64,000 nucleotides of DNA, taken from Rhizobium sp. BK313. Lineage in GTDB: Bacteria; Pseudomonadota; Alphaproteobacteria; Rhizobiales; Rhizobiaceae. The stretch lies in the NCBI RefSeq assembly GCF_014193655.1, contig NZ_JACHZQ010000005.1, positions 558,001 through 622,000 of the forward strand. The letters are read 5' to 3'. The position numbers and the translations under genes are program-made. Shown here in pieces: positions 9,047 through 17,399 of the stretch; position 1 is the stretch's first letter; the number at the start of each line of letters is the position of its first letter. Under the pieces are notes generated by a model. That model was not told the DNA's origin and did no database searches. It saw nothing but the letters and a program-made list of their open reading frames with translations.

Positions 9047-9946
9047 TCAATTACTGGTGGGCGAAAGTATTTCTACCACGTCATTCACGCCCTCCTGCCA
9101 CGCGGGAAGGGGGAATGCGAAGCAATCCATGAGTTTCGTGCAGTTCAACCTTGAATTTTTCGGTCGTTTTGCCGGCGTCGGATACTCGGCGGTCGAGATC
9201 GGCTTGAGAGCATCGAGCGTAAGGGCAAGATTGAAGTGCCTCGCCGATGCCTCGCGGACGATATGCGCGGCGTAGCCGTGCCATGATGTATTGCCCTGCG
9301 CGCTCAGGTGATAGGTGCCCGACACATCAAGCGCATCCACGCCGCTGACGACCTCGATGATCCTGCGTGTGACATCCGCAATCAGCGCCGCCGAAGTCGG
9401 CGCGCCGATCTGGTCAGCGACGACGTTCAACGTGCTGCGCTCTTGCGCGAGACGCAGGATGGTCTTGAGGAAATTGTTGCCGTGATGGCCAAAAACCCAG
9501 CTCGTCCGCAAAATGACGTGATTTGCGCCGGCGGAGCGCACCGCCTCTTCACCCAGCCACTTGCTTTCGCCATAGACCGACTGCGGATTGACCGGATCGG
9601 TTTCCACGTAGGGATCCGGTTTCATGCCGTCGAAGACGTAGTCCGTCGAATAATGCACGAGATAAGCATCGTTATCGGCGGCCCAACGCGCCAGCACGCC
9701 GGGTGCTGTGGCATTGACCGCCATTGCCTGCTCTTTTTCGCTCTCTGCACGATCGACAGCGGTATAGGCGGCGGGATTGACGATGACGCTTGGCTTGTGC
9801 TTTCTGAGGAAAGAGAGAATGCTAGCCTCACTCGACAAGTCCATCTCCGCACGCGTTGCGGCGACAATTTTGCCCAGAGGTACAAGAGAGCGCTGCAATT
9901 CGAAGCCGACTTGCCCATTGGTGCCGGTGATCAGAAGCGCGCTCAC
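9047..9946 (-). CDS. rfbD: dTDP-4-dehydrorhamnose reductase
   Basis: A 299-residue RmlD reductase that completes dTDP-L-rhamnose with NAD(P)H. It shows the N-terminal GTNGQVGFEL dinucleotide motif, NPAAYTAVDRAE, YSTDYVFDG and the catalytic Tyr/Lys in SVYGESKWLGE. Its start overlaps the stop of rmlB by four bases (9943-9946), which indicates translational coupling. Confidence 0.95.
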   Translation of the reverse strand: MSALLITGTNGQVGFELQRSLVPLGKIVAATRAEMDLSSEASILSFLRKHKPSVIVNPAAYTAVDRAESEKEQAMAVNATAPGVLARWAADNDAYLVHYSTDYVFDGMKPDPYVETDPVNPQSVYGESKWLGEEAVRSAGANHVILRTSWVFGHHGNNFLKTILRLAQERSTLNVVADQIGAPTSAALIADVTRRIIEVVSGVDALDVSGTYHLSAQGNTSWHGYAAHIVREASARHFNLALTLDALKPISTAEYPTPAKRPKNSRLNCTKLMDCFAFPLPAWQEGVNDVVEILSPTSN

Positions 9947-11010
9947 AGCTGAACCTCATACTGTCTGCCGACCCATTCGCGATAAGCGCCGCTGGTGACA
10001 TTCCGCACCCAATCCTGATTGGCGAGATACCATTCGACCGTCTTGCGAATACCGGTCTCGAACGTCTCTTCAGGCTTCCAGCCCAATTCACGTTCGAGCT
10101 TCCGGGCATCGATCGCGTAGCGGCGATCGTGACCCGGCCTGTCCTTCACGAAGGTGATCTGGTCCTTATAGCGACCACCGGAAACCTTCGGCCGCAGCTC
10201 ATCGAGGATGCTGCAGATGGTATGAACGACATCCAGGTTGGGCTTCTCGTTCCAGCCGCCGACATTGTAGGTCTCTCCGACCTTGCCGGATTGAAGTACG
10301 CGGCGAATGGCGCTGCAGTGATCCCTGACATAAAGCCAATCGCGGATCTGCTGACCGTCGCCATAGATGGGAAGGCTCTTGCCCGCCAAGGCGTTCAGGA
10401 TCACCAGAGGGATCAGCTTTTCCGGAAAATGATAGGGGCCGTAGTTGTTGCTGCAATTCGTCGTCAATACCGGCAGGCCGTAGGTATGATGCCAGGCGCG
10501 CACCAGATGGTCCGACGCAGCCTTGCTCGCGGAATAGGGGCTGTTCGGCTCGTATCGATTGAGCTCGTTGAACGGCGCATCATCCCGCGAAAGCGTGCCG
10601 TAGACCTCGTCCGTCGAGACATGAAGAAAGCGAAACGCCTGCTTCTCGCCGCCCGGCAAGCCATCCCAATAGCCGCGGACCGACTCGAGCAGATTGAACG
10701 TGCCGACAACGTTTGTCTGAATGAATTCGCCGGGTCCATGGATGGAACGGTCGACATGGCTTTCGGCAGCGAAATTGATGACGGCACGCGGTTTGTGCAT
10801 GGCGAGCAGGTTATTGATCAAATCGCGATCACCAATGTCGCCGTGAACGAAAACATGGCGATTGTTGCCGTTCAATCGTTTCAGCGTCTCCAAATTGCCG
10901 GCATAGGTCAACTTGTCGAGGTTGATCACTGCTTCATCGAAATGATCCAGCCAATCGAGAACGAAATTCCCCCCGATGAAGCCGGCGCCTCCAGAAACCA
11001 ATATCGTCAT
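9943..11010 (-). CDS. rfbB: dTDP-glucose 4,6-dehydratase
   Basis: A 355-residue RmlB dehydratase that converts dTDP-glucose to the 4-keto-6-deoxy form. Motifs are SGGAGFIGGNF at the N-terminus, NFAAESHVDRSI, HVSTDEVYG, and the catalytic YSASKAASDHL; GDGQQIRDWLYVRDH marks the substrate-binding domain. ATG 11010 is chosen over a TTG ten codons upstream because the family begins directly before the Rossmann motif. It is the first gene of the rml operon. The promoter should lie in 11011-11345. Confidence 0.96.
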   Translation of the reverse strand: MTILVSGGAGFIGGNFVLDWLDHFDEAVINLDKLTYAGNLETLKRLNGNNRHVFVHGDIGDRDLINNLLAMHKPRAVINFAAESHVDRSIHGPGEFIQTNVVGTFNLLESVRGYWDGLPGGEKQAFRFLHVSTDEVYGTLSRDDAPFNELNRYEPNSPYSASKAASDHLVRAWHHTYGLPVLTTNCSNNYGPYHFPEKLIPLVILNALAGKSLPIYGDGQQIRDWLYVRDHCSAIRRVLQSGKVGETYNVGGWNEKPNLDVVHTICSILDELRPKVSGGRYKDQITFVKDRPGHDRRYAIDARKLERELGWKPEETFETGIRKTVEWYLANQDWVRNVTSGAYREWVGRQYEVQL

Positions 11011-11040
11011 TTCGCTTTTATTCTCACCAAAACTTTTCAA

Positions 11041-11345
11041 TACAACTTTTAGTACGCATACGGTCGCCAGACCATATTACCGAGAAATGCTGTCGATGAA
11101 TGCCTGACTTGTACAACGCCCGCGAATAGTTTGAAAAGCTTTTCCCCGCGAATTCGCTTAAAAATTGCTTCTGGTGCCTTACGATTTTCGTTCGTGAACA
11201 GACGCGCCGCCGAGCAGCGCATCGAGAATCCGCCGATCAGGAGAAAATACCAAAGCTTTGCATCAGCCCGGCAGTTGTCAGACATGAGCATGAGTTCACA
11301 GCTCATGTCTGTAAAAGGAATATCGGTCGATTGGAAAGCTTAGAT
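11041..11345. other. Gene-free spacer upstream of rmlB
   Basis: About 305 bp without a convincing gene. It must hold the rmlB promoter (reading left) and the tRNA-Gln trailer. The only strong structure is a perfect 10-bp inverted repeat, AGACATGAGC at 11280-11289 and GCTCATGTCT at 11301-11310, with an 11-base loop. It has no T-run on either strand, so it is not a classic terminator. An 85-codon minus ORF here starts inside this repeat and has no coding character. Confidence 0.6.
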
Positions 11346-11419
11346 TGGCTGGGAAACCTGGATTCGAACCAAGATTAACGGAGTCAGAGTCCGCTGTTCT
11401 ACCATTGAACTATTTCCCA
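11346..11419 (-). tRNA. tRNA-Gln (anticodon CTG)
   Basis: The reverse complement folds as a 74-nt tRNA beginning TGGGAAATAG and ending in an encoded CCA. The D arm holds AATGGTAGAA, the anticodon stem GCGGA/TCCGT closes the loop CTCTGAC (anticodon CTG, reading CAG), and the T arm has GGTTCGAATCC. It lies alone between the rml operon and the GST gene. Confidence 0.97.
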
Positions 11420-11462
11420 ACAGCCGCCGGACGATAGACGCCCCCGCGGGGAAAGCAGCGCC

Positions 11463-11490
11463 TCTATAATGGAATTCGCCGCGGATGCAA
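11463..11490 (-). promoter_or_regulatory. Candidate promoter for tRNA-Gln
   Basis: On the minus strand TATAGA (11463-11468) lies about 44 bases before the tRNA 5' end, with TTGCAT 16 bases further upstream. This is a modest match to the rhizobial housekeeping promoter and is correctly placed for a tRNA with a short 5' leader. Confidence 0.35.
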
Positions 11491-11631
11491 ATACTTTAAC
11501 GCCAGCGAATACGATTTTTTGGGCAAGGCGCACTCGGCAACCAAGATAGTCGCTGAAGAGTGGCGTTTCCAGATATTTTCTGTGGCGAGGCCGGCTCTGC
11601 GGGGTAGCGGACCAAGAACTGACCCGATGCC

Positions 11632-12261
11632 TCACCCGGTTACGCCGTTCAATCTTGCGATTGCCTTTCCGACTGCCGGCCGCTGTTCCATGGCTTCATA
11701 CCAGCGGGCGACATTCGGCGCCTCGATGAAATCGATGCCGGCGAATTCGCGCCGCCAGAGCCAGCCGAAATGGGCGATATCGGCGATGGTCAGTTCGTCG
11801 CCGGCAACATAGAACGAACGGGCGAGTACACCGTCGAGCACTGACAGCACGCGCCGCGCCTCCGTTTCGAAGCGATTGATCGCCAAGGGGAGTTTTTCAT
11901 CATTGCGCTTGAAAAAGCCGGCTTGGCCGAAAGCTGGACCGAGGCCGGAGGCGTGGAAGAAAAGCTGCTCGAAGACCCGCGCCCGCATGGCACCCGTGAC
12001 GGGCAGCAGCCGGCCGGTCTTTTCGGCGAGATAGATGAGAATGGCGGCGGATTCGGAAAGTGTCAGCGGCTTGCCGTCCGGGCCATCCGGATCGAACAGC
12101 ACCGGCACCTTGCCGTTCGGATTGAGTGTAAGGAACGACTGATCCTTTTGTTCGCCCCTGCGGACGTTGATGGGCTTGAGTTGGTAGGCAATACCAAGTT
12201 CTTCCAGCGCGATCGGAATTTTCACGCTGTTCGGCGTGGCGAAGGCATAGAGTTCCAACAT
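11632..12261 (-). CDS. Glutathione S-transferase family protein
   Basis: A 209-residue GST with an N-terminal thioredoxin-like domain (LYAFATPNSVKIPIALEELGI, then NPNGKVPVLFD and LTLSESAAILIYLAEKTG). The C-terminal all-helical domain carries LTIADIAHFGWLWR. The overall pattern resembles the YfcG/YghU-like disulfide-bond oxidoreductase GSTs. It is transcribed divergently from the LysR gene at 12381, 119 bp away, which suggests control by that regulator. Physiological substrate unknown. Confidence 0.9.
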   Translation of the reverse strand: MLELYAFATPNSVKIPIALEELGIAYQLKPINVRRGEQKDQSFLTLNPNGKVPVLFDPDGPDGKPLTLSESAAILIYLAEKTGRLLPVTGAMRARVFEQLFFHASGLGPAFGQAGFFKRNDEKLPLAINRFETEARRVLSVLDGVLARSFYVAGDELTIADIAHFGWLWRREFAGIDFIEAPNVARWYEAMEQRPAVGKAIARLNGVTG

Positions 12262-12380
12262 GCGAATGGCCTTTCTTGTGCTGAATGCAACATCGTCGTC
12301 GCATGCGAGCTCGCGTTGCCGGAAGGCTGGCCAAAGTGATATGTCTCATTCCCAAAAGGCATAAACCGGGGAAGGGACGC

Positions 12381-13283
12381 ATGGACAGGCTGGCGGCGAT
12401 GGAGACCTTCGTAAGGGTGGTGGAGACCGGCTCCTTCTCTGAAGCCGCCCGGCACTTGCGCGTCGGCCAGCCGGCGGTATCGAAGACGGTTGCGCAACTC
12501 GAAGAGCGGCTTGGCGTCAAACTGCTGCTGCGCTCGACGCGCGGGCTGACACCGACCGAATCCGGACAGAGCTTCTATGAACGCGCCAAACGAGCGATCG
12601 ATGAGGCCGACGAAGCCGATCTTGCTGCGCGCGGGGCGGGCGCCAGCCTCTCTGGCCGCCTGAGAGTCAGCGCCGCCACCACCTTCGCCAGCCTACATGT
12701 CGTTCCGCACCTGCCGAAATTTCTTGCCGCCCATCCTGATCTGCAGATCGAGGTGATCCTCGACGACGAAAAGATCGACCTGATCGAAGAGGGGATCGAT
12801 GTCTCCCTGCGCATGGGCGATCTTGCCGATTCCAGCCTGACGGCGCGCAGGATCAGCCGGGCCCGGCGCTTGGTGGTCGGCGCGCCGGCCTATTTTAAAC
12901 ATGCAGGCGTGCCGGCATCGCCCGATGCGCTCGCCGCCCACGAAACCGTGGTCTACGCCAGGGGCGCCGGCCGCGATGTCTGGACCTTTCGCAAGGGGGA
13001 GGCGGAGACGACCGTGACACTGAATGGCCGTGTGCGCGTGTCCGCCGGCGAGGGCGTGCGCGCCGCGGTCCTGGCAGGCATGGGCGTTACCGTCGCCTCG
13101 GAATGGATGTTCGCTCGCGAACTCGTCACCGGCGATATCAGAGCCGTGCTGACGGACTGGACGATCGCACCGATCGACCTCTGGGCCGTCTTCCCCACCG
13201 GCCGCGTCGCCAGTGCCAAGGCCCGCGCCTTTGCCGCTTTCGTCGAGGAACAACTGGCGCTCGCTCCGAAACTTGCCGTTTGA
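12381..13283 (+). CDS. LysR-family transcriptional regulator
   Basis: A 300-residue LTTR. The N-terminal winged helix (residues 1-60) reads METFVRVVETGSFSEAARHL, then QPAVSKTVAQLEERLGVKLL and RSTRGLTPTESG. The rest is a periplasmic-binding-protein-like effector domain. ATG 12381 is preceded by GAAGGGA. By position it may regulate the divergent GST gene and the SDR 187 bp downstream, which is the usual LysR arrangement. The effector is unknown. Confidence 0.92.
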   Translation: MDRLAAMETFVRVVETGSFSEAARHLRVGQPAVSKTVAQLEERLGVKLLLRSTRGLTPTESGQSFYERAKRAIDEADEADLAARGAGASLSGRLRVSAATTFASLHVVPHLPKFLAAHPDLQIEVILDDEKIDLIEEGIDVSLRMGDLADSSLTARRISRARRLVVGAPAYFKHAGVPASPDALAAHETVVYARGAGRDVWTFRKGEAETTVTLNGRVRVSAGEGVRAAVLAGMGVTVASEWMFARELVTGDIRAVLTDWTIAPIDLWAVFPTGRVASAKARAFAAFVEEQLALAPKLAV

Positions 13284-13470
13284 GGTGATCGAACCCGAGC
13301 GGGCGTCAAGCCGGTTTTCGCTCTTTCTCCATTCCCGGCAGGAATAGGCTCTAGTCGCAGCCGTCGGCTACTGCGGCGGCGGCAACACCGTATCTTCATT
13401 CCCGTGATCAACAGCAACGCCCCGGTCGCCGAAGACAGTGCGAAGGGGCTGGGAATGAAGGGATTTTATC

Positions 13471-14208
13471 ATGAGCAGGAAACTTGAAGGCAAGATCGCC
13501 GTCGTCACCGGCGGCAGCGCCGGCATCGGCTTCGGCACCGCAAAGCGTTTCGTCGAAGAAGGCGCACATGTGTTCATCACCGGCCGCCGCCAGGCTGAAC
13601 TGGACAAGGCGGTCGCCGAAATCGGCCGCAACGTCACCGCCATTCAGGCCGACGCCTCAAACCTCGCCGACATCGACCGTATCTATTCCATCGTCAAGGA
13701 GCGGGCCGGCCGCATCGACGTCCTCTTCGTCAATGCCGGCTTCTACGAATTCGGCACCTTCGGCGAGATCACCGAGGAGCATTTCGACAAGACGTTCAAC
13801 ACCAATGTCCGCGGGCTCCTGTTTGCCGTGCAGAAGGCATTGCCGCTGCTTTCCAAGGGTTCGTCGGTCATTCTCAATGGCTCTATAGCCTCGATAAAGG
13901 GCTACCCGTCCTTTTCGGTCTATGACGCCACAAAGGCGGCCGTGCGCTCCTTCGCCCGCGGCTGGATCGTCGACCTCAAGGGCCGCGATATCCGCATCAA
14001 CGTGCTGAGCCCCGGCCATACCGAAACGCCCGGCCTTGCGGTATTGGCTGATGAGAACGTGCGCAACGTGATGATGGCAAACGTGCCGCTCGGCCGCATG
14101 GGCACCCCGGACGATCTCGCCAAGGCGGCCGTTTTCCTGGCCTCGGACGATAGCAGCTACATTACTGGCATCGAGCTCTTCGTCGACGGCGGCGTCGCCC
14201 AATTCTGA
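13471..14208 (+). CDS. SDR-family oxidoreductase
   Basis: A 245-residue classical short-chain dehydrogenase. The cofactor motif is TGGSAGIGFG (TGxxxGxG), NAGF stands for the NAG motif, Ser lies in LNGSIAS, and the catalytic Tyr/Lys are in YDATKAAVRS. The C-terminus ends GIELFVDGGVAQF, as in many NADP-dependent family members. It follows the LysR gene on the same strand and converges with the NrsF gene. Substrate not identifiable. Confidence 0.9.
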   Translation: MSRKLEGKIAVVTGGSAGIGFGTAKRFVEEGAHVFITGRRQAELDKAVAEIGRNVTAIQADASNLADIDRIYSIVKERAGRIDVLFVNAGFYEFGTFGEITEEHFDKTFNTNVRGLLFAVQKALPLLSKGSSVILNGSIASIKGYPSFSVYDATKAAVRSFARGWIVDLKGRDIRINVLSPGHTETPGLAVLADENVRNVMMANVPLGRMGTPDDLAKAAVFLASDDSSYITGIELFVDGGVAQF

Positions 14209-14229
14209 TCGTTTGCCGATTCTGATTTA

Positions 14230-14865
14230 TCACCAGCGCAGCACGCGCTTGCCGACGACATATCCGACCGCCGTCACCACGGCGATGGCGATCGGATACC
14301 ACAACAGAACAAAAAGCGGACTGTCGTCGTTGCAGTTGGAAGCATAGAAGGTGGCGGCGATGCCGCTGGCCGCGAGCCCCGCGACCGCACCGGCAATGCC
14401 CGGTTTCTCCGGTGCACCCTGGCGCAATGCGAAGAGAAAACAGGCGAGTGGCCCGATCGACAGCAGCGGAATGAATGTCAGGCAGAAGCGGGCATTGTGC
14501 CCGATCATGCGCGCGCCCCAGGTATCGGCCGGCATGACCATCACCTCGACCAGAGCCGCAGCGACCAATAGTAGCGGTGCAGCGAAAAGCATCCAGCCCC
14601 AGGGACGCAGCGATACGCCGGGGCGACCGATGCGGAAGACAACGGCCCCGGCGGTGACGGCCAGCGCAATGGTGACGACGAATTTGAACAGGAAGCGAAC
14701 CGTTTCCATGGCGGTGCCGATATCGGCGCGAAAACCGATCGCCGCGAAGAAGATCACTCCACTGATGAGGATGCCACCGACGACCGCAAGCACCAGCGCC
14801 TGCCCGATCCGCGAGCGGACCGGCGCATCCTGCGCTAGAAGATTGATGAGGTCATCGGTTTTCAC
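14230..14865 (-). CDS. nrsF: NrsF-type anti-sigma factor (DUF1109)
   Basis: A 211-residue inner-membrane protein with six hydrophobic segments and a short cytoplasmic N-terminus, the DUF1109/NrsF form of anti-sigma factor. In Caulobacter, NrsF holds the ECF factor SigF inactive until metal or oxidative stress. A single late Cys pair (residues 128 and about 190 in this protein) is visible; paired cysteines are part of the NrsF sensing model. GTG 14865, 14 bases inside the sigma gene and preceded by GGAG, is preferred over an ATG nine codons upstream. It is translationally coupled to the sigma factor. Confidence 0.85.
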   Translation of the reverse strand: MKTDDLINLLAQDAPVRSRIGQALVLAVVGGILISGVIFFAAIGFRADIGTAMETVRFLFKFVVTIALAVTAGAVVFRIGRPGVSLRPWGWMLFAAPLLLVAAALVEVMVMPADTWGARMIGHNARFCLTFIPLLSIGPLACFLFALRQGAPEKPGIAGAVAGLAASGIAATFYASNCNDDSPLFVLLWYPIAIAVVTAVGYVVGKRVLRW

Positions 14866-15418
14866 TTGTCTCACTCCGATATAAGGCGGCAAGCGCCTTC
14901 AATGCGCGATGCAGGGCCACGCGCACCGCACCCTCCGTCATCTTCAGTCGAGCGGCCGTCTCGCGCACGCTGGTTCCTTCGACGGAAATGGAGCGCACGA
15001 TGGTCCGCTGCGGATCTTTCAATTGCTCCAACATATGATCGACATCAAGACGATCCAAGGCATCCGTGTGCTCTTCCGCCTCCAAAATATCAATGACATC
15101 GTCGATCGGCACGCTCATATGCCGCCCGCGCCGTCTCAAGCTGTCGATCAGCTTGTTGCGCACGATGGTCGATATCCACGGACCGATGGGACGAGATGTG
15201 TCCCAGGTTCCGCGTTTCAGATGCATCGTCAGCAACACTTCCTGGACCACGTCCTCGGCCTCGCTTGCCGGCGCGCCGAACTGATCGCAGCGTCTGCGCG
15301 CCATGGCGCGCAAATGCGGAGTGACAGTGGAAAGGAAGCGATGATAGGCCTGCGCATCGCCGTTGACGGCGGCTCGCATCCAGACTGCCCATTCCTCTTC
15401 GCGCGCCGAATAATTCAT
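14852..15418 (-). CDS. ECF-family RNA polymerase sigma factor (SigF-like)
   Basis: A 188-residue sigma factor with region 2 (EDVVQEVLLTMHLKRGTWD, then PIGPWISTIVRNKLIDSLRRR) and region 4 (GTSVRETAARLKMTEGAVRVALHRALKAL). It is the first gene of a two-gene operon with nrsF, the arrangement seen for the SigF/NrsF pair of alphaproteobacteria. AGGAGGT precedes the ATG. It is transcribed divergently from the bufferin precursor at 15854, its probable target. Confidence 0.93.
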   Translation of the reverse strand: MNYSAREEEWAVWMRAAVNGDAQAYHRFLSTVTPHLRAMARRRCDQFGAPASEAEDVVQEVLLTMHLKRGTWDTSRPIGPWISTIVRNKLIDSLRRRGRHMSVPIDDVIDILEAEEHTDALDRLDVDHMLEQLKDPQRTIVRSISVEGTSVRETAARLKMTEGAVRVALHRALKALAALYRSETSENR

Positions 15419-15853
15419 TCGACACCTCCTTCTACGCGCGACCGCACGATTTCGTTACCGGCAATGGTCCCTCTTTTTTCAGAACCTTGTCGGAATCGGA
15501 TTTCAGCCGAAAACGGATGCGCTGACGATTGGACATCATCCGGCAATTTTGCCAGAGCGCGGCATGAAAGAGTGCGGTATGGGACCGCCGCGATTTCACG
15601 ATCAGCCACGTATTACCTCCCCTGAGCACAGGCGTCGTTCCCGCCGCTCCCCATGCTGCAGCGTCATCCCTTTGGAATCAAACCTCATCTATCGCCCCCG
15701 GTATACACGCAGAGAATTGGATAATAGACTGCCCTCGCCGGAGCTTGGGCGGCATTCAAAAAAATTATCGTAGCGTCTGTAATATTCGCAGAGCGGCTGC
15801 GTAGACATCAGTGCAATGCAATGACGGTTCATACTCTTTACGGGGACAGTCTT
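15419..15853. promoter_or_regulatory. Divergent regulatory region between ECF operon and bufferin gene
   Basis: A 435-bp region without a convincing gene. Two oppositely directed ECF-like promoter candidates share a -10 of CGTAGA. Plus strand: TGTAAT at 15778-15783 and CGTAGA at 15800-15805, giving a leader of about 43 bases to the bufferin ATG. Minus strand: GGTAAC near 15455-15460 and CGTAGA at 15431-15436, just before the sigma gene. Known SigF promoters have a GTAAC-type -35. The minus-strand candidate sits so close to the sigma ribosome site that it may be fortuitous. Confidence 0.45.
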
Positions 15854-16144
15854 ATGAAAGACAGCATCGTCGCTCTGGCCATTGCAAGTACATTGGCTTC
15901 TGCGGTCGCATCCCTTGTCGCTGCCCCCGCCGCAGCCGCCGATGGCAAGGCCAAGGAAAAGTGCTACGGCGTTGCCCTCAAGGGCCAGAACGATTGCGCC
16001 GCCGGTGCAGGCACTACTTGCGCCGGTACCTCGACGATCGACTACCAGCGGAATTCCTGGAAGCTGGTTCCCTCCGGAACATGCGAAACGATCAAAACGC
16101 CGAACGGCCATGGCACCCTGACACAGGGACCGGCGCCCGTGTGA
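15854..16144 (+). CDS. BufA1-family bufferin-type metallophore precursor (DUF2282)
   Basis: A 96-residue precursor with a signal peptide (residues 1-29, cleavage likely after the alanine run) and four cysteines, Cys37, Cys48, Cys56 and Cys77, in KCYGVA, QNDCAAG, TTCAGTS and SGTCE. This is the DUF2282/BufA1 pattern. Bufferins are exported copper-binding RiPPs whose cysteines are modified by BufB (DUF692) with partner BufC (DUF2063). No bufB or bufC lies next to it; the following gene is a TetR regulator on the other strand. ATG 15854 has GGGGAC upstream. It is likely controlled by the adjacent SigF/NrsF pair. Confidence 0.85.
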   Translation: MKDSIVALAIASTLASAVASLVAAPAAAADGKAKEKCYGVALKGQNDCAAGAGTTCAGTSTIDYQRNSWKLVPSGTCETIKTPNGHGTLTQGPAPV

Positions 16145-16310
16145 TCGAAGCCGCCCGCCAAGGTCGGACCGGCCGACCGCACGGACAGACGGCGCAGCGT
16201 CCGCCGCGCAGCCGTCTCGCGAAACCCGCGAGGTCCGCAGAGTTGCTTGCCGTGAAACCATCAGGGTTTCCCCGTCGCGATGCGGAACGGATAGGCTGGA
16301 GCACCGGCGA

Positions 16311-16910
16311 TCAATGCGCGTCGCTCCGGGAATCGAGCAGCGCAAACGCCGGACGAATGAGCCCTTCTAGCAGCGCCCTTTCAGGCCGGGTGCGCGCCAG
16401 AACACGAATGCCGAGCAGCATGCCGAGCAACATCCGCGCCATGTCGTCGGCCGACTGTCCGTTGCTGATGGTGCCGTCCCGGTGGCCCGCTTCGACGCAG
16501 CGCCGGAAGAAGGCTTCGACCTGAACAAGGACATTGGCGACCACCCGCTGAAATTCCGGATCGTGCGGCGCAACCTCCAGCGCCGAATTGACCAGCATGC
16601 AGCCCTTGCGCTTGGTATCTTCCAGCGAACGGGCAACGATCTCATTGAAGAAAGCCTCGATCGCCTGGCGGGGCGGCAGATTGCCTTCGAAGCGACCGAC
16701 GCGATCACCGAAACTATGGTCGACATAATAATCGAGCGCGCGTCGATAAAGCGAGCGTTTGTCGCCGAAGGCGTTGTAGATGCTGGCGCTGGTCAGGCCC
16801 ATGACCTCGGCGAGATCACGGATCGAGGTTGCCTCGTAACCGTGTTCCCAAAAACGCTCGACCGCCAGCAGCAACACGGCCTCCTCATCAAATTCCCTTG
16901 GCCGGGCCAT
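16311..16910 (-). CDS. TetR/AcrR-family transcriptional repressor
   Basis: A 199-residue TetR regulator. The DNA-binding domain occupies residues 5-55 (FDEEAVLLLAVERFWEHGYE, then TSIRDLAEVMGLTSASIYN and FGDKRSLYRRAL). The C-terminal half is the ligand domain with GCMLVNSALEVAPHD, typical of the AcrR branch whose first cysteine region precedes VNSA. It is divergent from the small monooxygenase at 17097; a palindrome at 16981 is the likely operator. Confidence 0.92.
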   Translation of the reverse strand: MARPREFDEEAVLLLAVERFWEHGYEATSIRDLAEVMGLTSASIYNAFGDKRSLYRRALDYYVDHSFGDRVGRFEGNLPPRQAIEAFFNEIVARSLEDTKRKGCMLVNSALEVAPHDPEFQRVVANVLVQVEAFFRRCVEAGHRDGTISNGQSADDMARMLLGMLLGIRVLARTRPERALLEGLIRPAFALLDSRSDAH

Positions 16911-16974
16911 GGCCCAAGTCTCCCAAAAAGTTGATCCCTGCCCGAATGGCGCGGATAATATTCGTCCTGTAATT

Positions 16975-16994
16975 TAAAACGAACGTTCTAAAAC
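16975..16994. promoter_or_regulatory. Candidate TetR operator palindrome
   Basis: GAACGTTC (16981-16988) is a perfect 8-bp palindrome flanked by partly symmetric A/T (TAAAAC to the left, TAAAAC to the right). It lies between the divergent TetR and monooxygenase genes, 71 bp upstream of the TetR start, the usual place for autoregulatory operators of this family. Confidence 0.5.
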
Positions 16995-17096
16995 GCAAGG
17001 CAATGACCGGACCAGAATTTGAGAATGAGGGACGGTCCCGCCATTTTCACGTCGACGATCCCTAACTGATCCGGCCATCCAAAAAGGAGACACGCC

Positions 17097-17399
17097 ATGA
17101 CCAAGGTCGCACTCTATGTCGAACTGAAAGCCAAAACCGGCAAGGAGGAAGAGGTCGCCGCCTTCTTGAAAAGCGCCGTCGGTCTGCTGACACAGGAACC
17201 GCAGACTATCGCCTGGTTCGCCGTCCGCTTCGATCACAACACCTTCGCCATCTTCGACGCCTTCGACAGCGAAGACGGCCGCCAGGCCCACCTCAAAGGC
17301 CCGATCGCGGCCGCGTTGATGGCCCGTTATGACGAGCTGTTTGAAGGCCCGCTGGCCATCAAGAACCCGGACGTCCTGGCAGACCGGCTGCCGGGCTAA
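17097..17399 (+). CDS. Antibiotic biosynthesis monooxygenase-like (ABM/YgiN fold) protein
   Basis: A 100-residue dimeric alpha-beta barrel protein. It begins VALYVELKAKTGKEEEVAAF and continues FAVRFDHNTFAIFDAFDSE, the ferredoxin-like ABM pattern of YgiN quinol monooxygenases. It is divergent from a TetR gene, so probably induced by the regulator's ligand. Catalysis without metal or cofactor is the family norm, but the substrate is unknown. Confidence 0.8.
   Translation: MTKVALYVELKAKTGKEEEVAAFLKSAVGLLTQEPQTIAWFAVRFDHNTFAIFDAFDSEDGRQAHLKGPIAAALMARYDELFEGPLAIKNPDVLADRLPG

Noticed and set aside
11049..11306. 85-codon minus frame between rmlB and tRNA-Gln
   Set aside because: It begins inside a perfect inverted repeat and has no ribosome site or family resemblance.
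15689..16345. Minus-strand frame of 218 codons opposite the bufferin gene
   Set aside because: It is antisense to the bufferin gene with its four conserved cysteines and has no recognisable domain of its own.
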